Part shown: positions 5,951-7,641 of the stretch, piece by piece
How positions within the stretch are numbered: the first letter of the stretch is position 1
How the letters are laid out: the number at the start of each line of letters is the position of its first letter
From: Armatimonadetes bacterium UBA5829
GTDB lineage: Bacteria; Armatimonadota; UBA5829
Reading direction: 5' to 3'
Length of the DNA: 7,641 nucleotides
Assembly: GCA_002431715.1 (NCBI GenBank)
Contig: DJHI01000259.1
Location: forward strand, 1,436 to 9,076
Program-made: the position numbers and the translations under genes
The notes under the pieces: model-generated
The model's database searches: none
Told to the model about the DNA's origin: nothing
Seen by the model: the letters and a program-made list of their open reading frames with translations, nothing else

Positions 5951-5981
5951 CGTGTTTTCCGTTTATTCCGTTTTTCCGTGA
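5948..5981. repeat. TTTCGTGTTTTCCGT-type intergenic repeat overlapping the GGDEF gene end
   Basis: The plus strand holds imperfect tandem units of TTTTCCGT / TTATTCCGT / TTTTTCCGTG. A closely related sequence, TTTCGTGTTTCCGTG, occurs on the minus strand near 7617-7633. The last six codons and the stop of the CBS-GGDEF gene (5963-5981) are made of this tract, so its extreme C-terminus (SHGKTE) is probably repeat-derived. Confidence 0.4.
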
Positions 5982-7297
5982 CTATAAAGCTCTTCCTCCG
6001 GTTCGCGTGAAGGCGCAATTTCTATTTGTCTGTTCACGGCATCGAGCAAAGCTGCTGCTGCTGCGCGATATCTGTCGCCTCTGCGAACCAGCGCGCAGCC
6101 GGTAAGCCTCACGCTCGATCTTGGATTGACATATAACGCAACCACATTGACAATTTCATCATCTTTGCCCGATTCCTGGATCGACGCATCCTCCACAACT
6201 ATCCTATGGTCGGCTGCAAGCGACTTGCAGGCCGCGCCCGCCGCAGCTTCGGCAAAGAGGCGCAGGATGCTCTCTTCACCCACGGCATATCCACTGGATT
6301 CGCGAGCAAATTCGTCAACGCCTTTTTTGAGTGTCACTCCGACTTTCGCTTCGGTGCCGGAGCTTGAGAAGTTGATTGTCTGGATTTTAAGCCTTGCAGC
6401 ACGACCGGCTTGCTGTTCGATTTGGGCTGCTGGAATCTCAGATAACGGCATCGCTTTCTCAGCCGCCGGTAGAGGTGCTTTGTGCGGCTTATTGGCCGTG
6501 CAGTTTTTGCTTGCCCGGGTAATCAGGTCATCGATTGTAGCCGCGTAGTGAATATCTTCGCGTTCTTTGGTTCGGCGGCCGCCGAACATGCCATATGATG
6601 TCGAAACGCCTTCAGGGACCTCGGGGATCTCTATCTTCGAAATCCTCTCCTTAAGGACGTCCGCAAGAGCAATCGCTTCATCGGCGTGGCGAACGGTCAC
6701 TATTCCGAACTCATCACCGCCATATCTGCAGAGAAGTTCCAGATCAGGGTCGATCCCTTTTGAAAGGACATCGGCGACCGACTTGATTACCTTGTCACCG
6801 ACCACATGGCCGTATTTCTTATTGAAAACCCCGAACTTGTCCAGGTCGAAGAGAATTATACTGATTTCATTTCCGCCCTTAAGAGCATTCATCGCCCATT
6901 CGCGGAAGCTGTCGGACCACGGAAGCTCAGTCAGCGGGTCGAATGTGCGACCTAGTTCCATTATGAGATCGCTTCTGGAGAGGATGCCGACCATCTGTCC
7001 GTTTTCGACTACTATTAGATGCGTAGTTCCAGTATCGCGGATCAGTTTAGCGGCATCATAAGCGGTCATTTCCGGCTCGACAGTCGTAAACTCGCGAGAC
7101 ATAAGGTCTTCTACCGGCGAGTCCTGAGGTTCTCCCAGCACTTCATAAAGCGTCACAAGGCCCACCAGCCCGCTGTTGACCAGCACCGGCAGCGCTCCAA
7201 TATTGTGACCCTTCATAAATGTGATGGCGACTTTAACTCGGGTCGAGGGTGTAACCCAGACTACGTCGGGCGTCATTAAGTCTCTAACTGTCTTCAT
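5963..7297 (-). CDS. CBS-pair diguanylate cyclase (GGDEF) with an extra C-terminal domain
   Basis: The 444-residue protein has no signal peptide or membrane segment, so it is cytoplasmic. Residues 1-55 and 60-115 are two CBS motifs (VRDLMTPDVVWV and VEDLMSREFTTV starts) forming an adenine-nucleotide-sensing Bateman module. Residues 118-265 are the GGDEF domain: DPLTELP (120-126), metal ligand region LFDLDKF (149-155), Asn159 and GHVVGD (163-168) for guanine recognition, and an intact RYGGDEF (191-197). The canonical motif that starts the inhibitory RxxD site five residues before GGDEF is absent (PDLE there), so product inhibition through the I-site is not expected. After a proline/alanine linker, residues 301-428 form an alpha/beta domain I do not recognise, apparently an internal duplication. 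The protein probably makes cyclic-di-GMP in response to a nucleotide ligand. The ATG at 7297 follows GAGGA at four bases. A structured leader of about 220 bases and a near-consensus promoter precede it. Confidence 0.92.
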   Translation of the reverse strand: MKTVRDLMTPDVVWVTPSTRVKVAITFMKGHNIGALPVLVNSGLVGLVTLYEVLGEPQDSPVEDLMSREFTTVEPEMTAYDAAKLIRDTGTTHLIVVENGQMVGILSRSDLIMELGRTFDPLTELPWSDSFREWAMNALKGGNEISIILFDLDKFGVFNKKYGHVVGDKVIKSVADVLSKGIDPDLELLCRYGGDEFGIVTVRHADEAIALADVLKERISKIEIPEVPEGVSTSYGMFGGRRTKEREDIHYAATIDDLITRASKNCTANKPHKAPLPAAEKAMPLSEIPAAQIEQQAGRAARLKIQTINFSSSGTEAKVGVTLKKGVDEFARESSGYAVGEESILRLFAEAAAGAACKSLAADHRIVVEDASIQESGKDDEIVNVVALYVNPRSSVRLTGCALVRRGDRYRAAAAALLDAVNRQIEIAPSREPEEELYSHGKTE

Positions 7298-7517
7298 GTC
7301 TTCCTCTTAAGGGATATCAGTGCAATGATTGTGCCGTTTGCGCTGTAAGAATTACCTGTCTGCATTTTGCAAAGCAAAATGCTATTAAGAGTCGCTTTTC
7401 GCAGAAAATGCGACAGGTTCAAAAAAATCGGATAAATCGGGGACACAGGCAGTAGAGCCGGGGTCCGCCGGATTAGCTTCCATGCTAACTTCCGCGAAGC
7501 CGTTCCGTCGGCATTGC
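7298..7517 (-). promoter_or_regulatory. Long structured 5' leader of the CBS-GGDEF gene, candidate cis-regulatory RNA
   Basis: This noncoding stretch lies between the predicted transcription start (near 7517) and the GGDEF start codon. In transcript order it holds: a GCCG/CGGC hairpin (7512-7499); a longer 11-bp stem with two bulges (7496-7466, apical TTAGC/GCTAA pair); a T7 run (7427-7421); then two adjacent hairpins with GCATTTT/AAAA-type arms (7414-7391, ten pairs with one bulge; 7382-7362, nine perfect pairs). ACCTGTC (7418-7412) and GACAGGT (7360-7354) can pair to enclose both, and this competes with the base of the first. No classical stem directly precedes the T7 run, so it is not a simple terminator. 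I could not match it to any riboswitch class I know. Confidence 0.45.
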
Positions 7518-7523
7518 AAGAGC

Positions 7524-7552
7524 ATTGTATCTTGGCCTGAAACACCTGTCAA
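7524..7552 (-). promoter_or_regulatory. Near-consensus sigma-70 promoter upstream of the CBS-GGDEF gene
   Basis: On the minus strand there is -35 TTGACA (7552-7547, six of six), a 17-base spacer and -10 TACAAT (7529-7524, five of six). This is the best promoter match in the window. Transcription would begin near 7517, leaving a leader of about 220 bases before the ATG at 7297. No other gene lies between, so the promoter most likely serves the CBS-GGDEF gene or a small RNA encoded in its leader. Confidence 0.7.
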
Positions 7553-7641
7553 CGAGCGATACTCCCCTGTGTGTTTTGGGGAGAAATGCACCAGGAGTCA
7601 AATGAGACTGTCTTAATCACGGAAACACGAAATAAGGGGAA
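7553..7641. other. Noncoding upstream segment with two small hairpins and an intergenic repeat
   Basis: No credible gene is visible here. CTCCCC (7562-7567) and GGGGAG (7578-7583) form a perfect six-base stem over a ten-base loop, and AGTC/GACT (7597-7610) forms a smaller one. The final bases (about 7617-7633) are the minus-strand counterpart of the TTTCGTGTTTTCCGTG-type tract at 5948-5981. The CTCCCC stem lies just upstream of the promoter -35 and could be an operator. Confidence 0.35.

Noticed and set aside
7420..7517. Signal recognition particle RNA or 6S RNA encoded upstream of the GGDEF gene
   Set aside because: The size of about 95 bases is suggestive, but the SRP apical motif (GTCAGGTCCGGAAGGAAGC type) is missing and there is no 6S-like long rod with a central bubble.
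7385..7591. Minus-strand open frame of 68 codons (GTG start) upstream of the CBS-GGDEF gene
   Set aside because: It has no Shine-Dalgarno sequence, it starts upstream of the strong promoter, and it runs through predicted hairpins and the T7 region. Composition is not protein-like. The same applies to the overlapping 83-codon frame at 7294-7545.

Overview
The window reads as an ordinary chromosomal segment of a free-living bacterium with near-balanced base composition and standard translation signals (AGGAG-, AAGGGG- and AAGGA-like Shine-Dalgarno sequences; ATG starts and one GTG). No ribosomal RNA, tRNA, integrase, transposase or CRISPR array is visible. A long-form ribosome hibernation factor, a class II aldolase, several URO-D-superfamily paralogues that are not HemE, and a CBS-GGDEF protein would fit an uncultured lineage such as Armatimonadota or a relative. 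That placement is a low-confidence impression from gene content, not something the sequence proves.

Layout. All genes but one lie on the minus strand. From the left: the first 47 codons of a small membrane protein cut by the window edge (141-1); an unrecognised 106-residue helical protein with its own consensus promoter (516-196); a PfkB-family 1-phosphofructokinase or tagatose-6-phosphate kinase (1588-641); a class II fructose-bisphosphate aldolase (2640-1693); and a long HPF (3426-2863) behind a TTGACA promoter. Next come two divergently transcribed URO-D-like proteins (4615-3659 on minus, 4762-5880 on plus). The plus-strand one converges on a CBS-CBS-GGDEF protein with an unrecognised C-terminal domain (7297-5963). 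The convergent pair is separated by a hairpin that can terminate in both directions.

How the genes may work together. The kinase and aldolase are consecutive sugar-phosphate steps: phosphorylation of a ketohexose monophosphate to the bisphosphate, then cleavage to triose phosphates. HPF lies upstream in the same direction, but a hairpin plus T5 separates it from the aldolase, so any co-transcription is probably attenuated. The CBS-GGDEF protein would couple nucleotide sensing to cyclic-di-GMP synthesis. The two URO-D-like proteins probably act on a methylated or corrinoid-linked substrate, or another URO-D-type substrate, that the window does not identify.

Most unusual stretch. The roughly 340 noncoding bases upstream of the CBS-GGDEF gene contain a near-perfect sigma-70 promoter (TTGACA, 17 bp, TACAAT). 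It predicts an approximately 220-nt leader with several hairpins, a T7 run and competing pairings, which makes it a candidate cis-regulatory RNA. I could not match it to any riboswitch class I know. No multi-gene undescribed system is evident.
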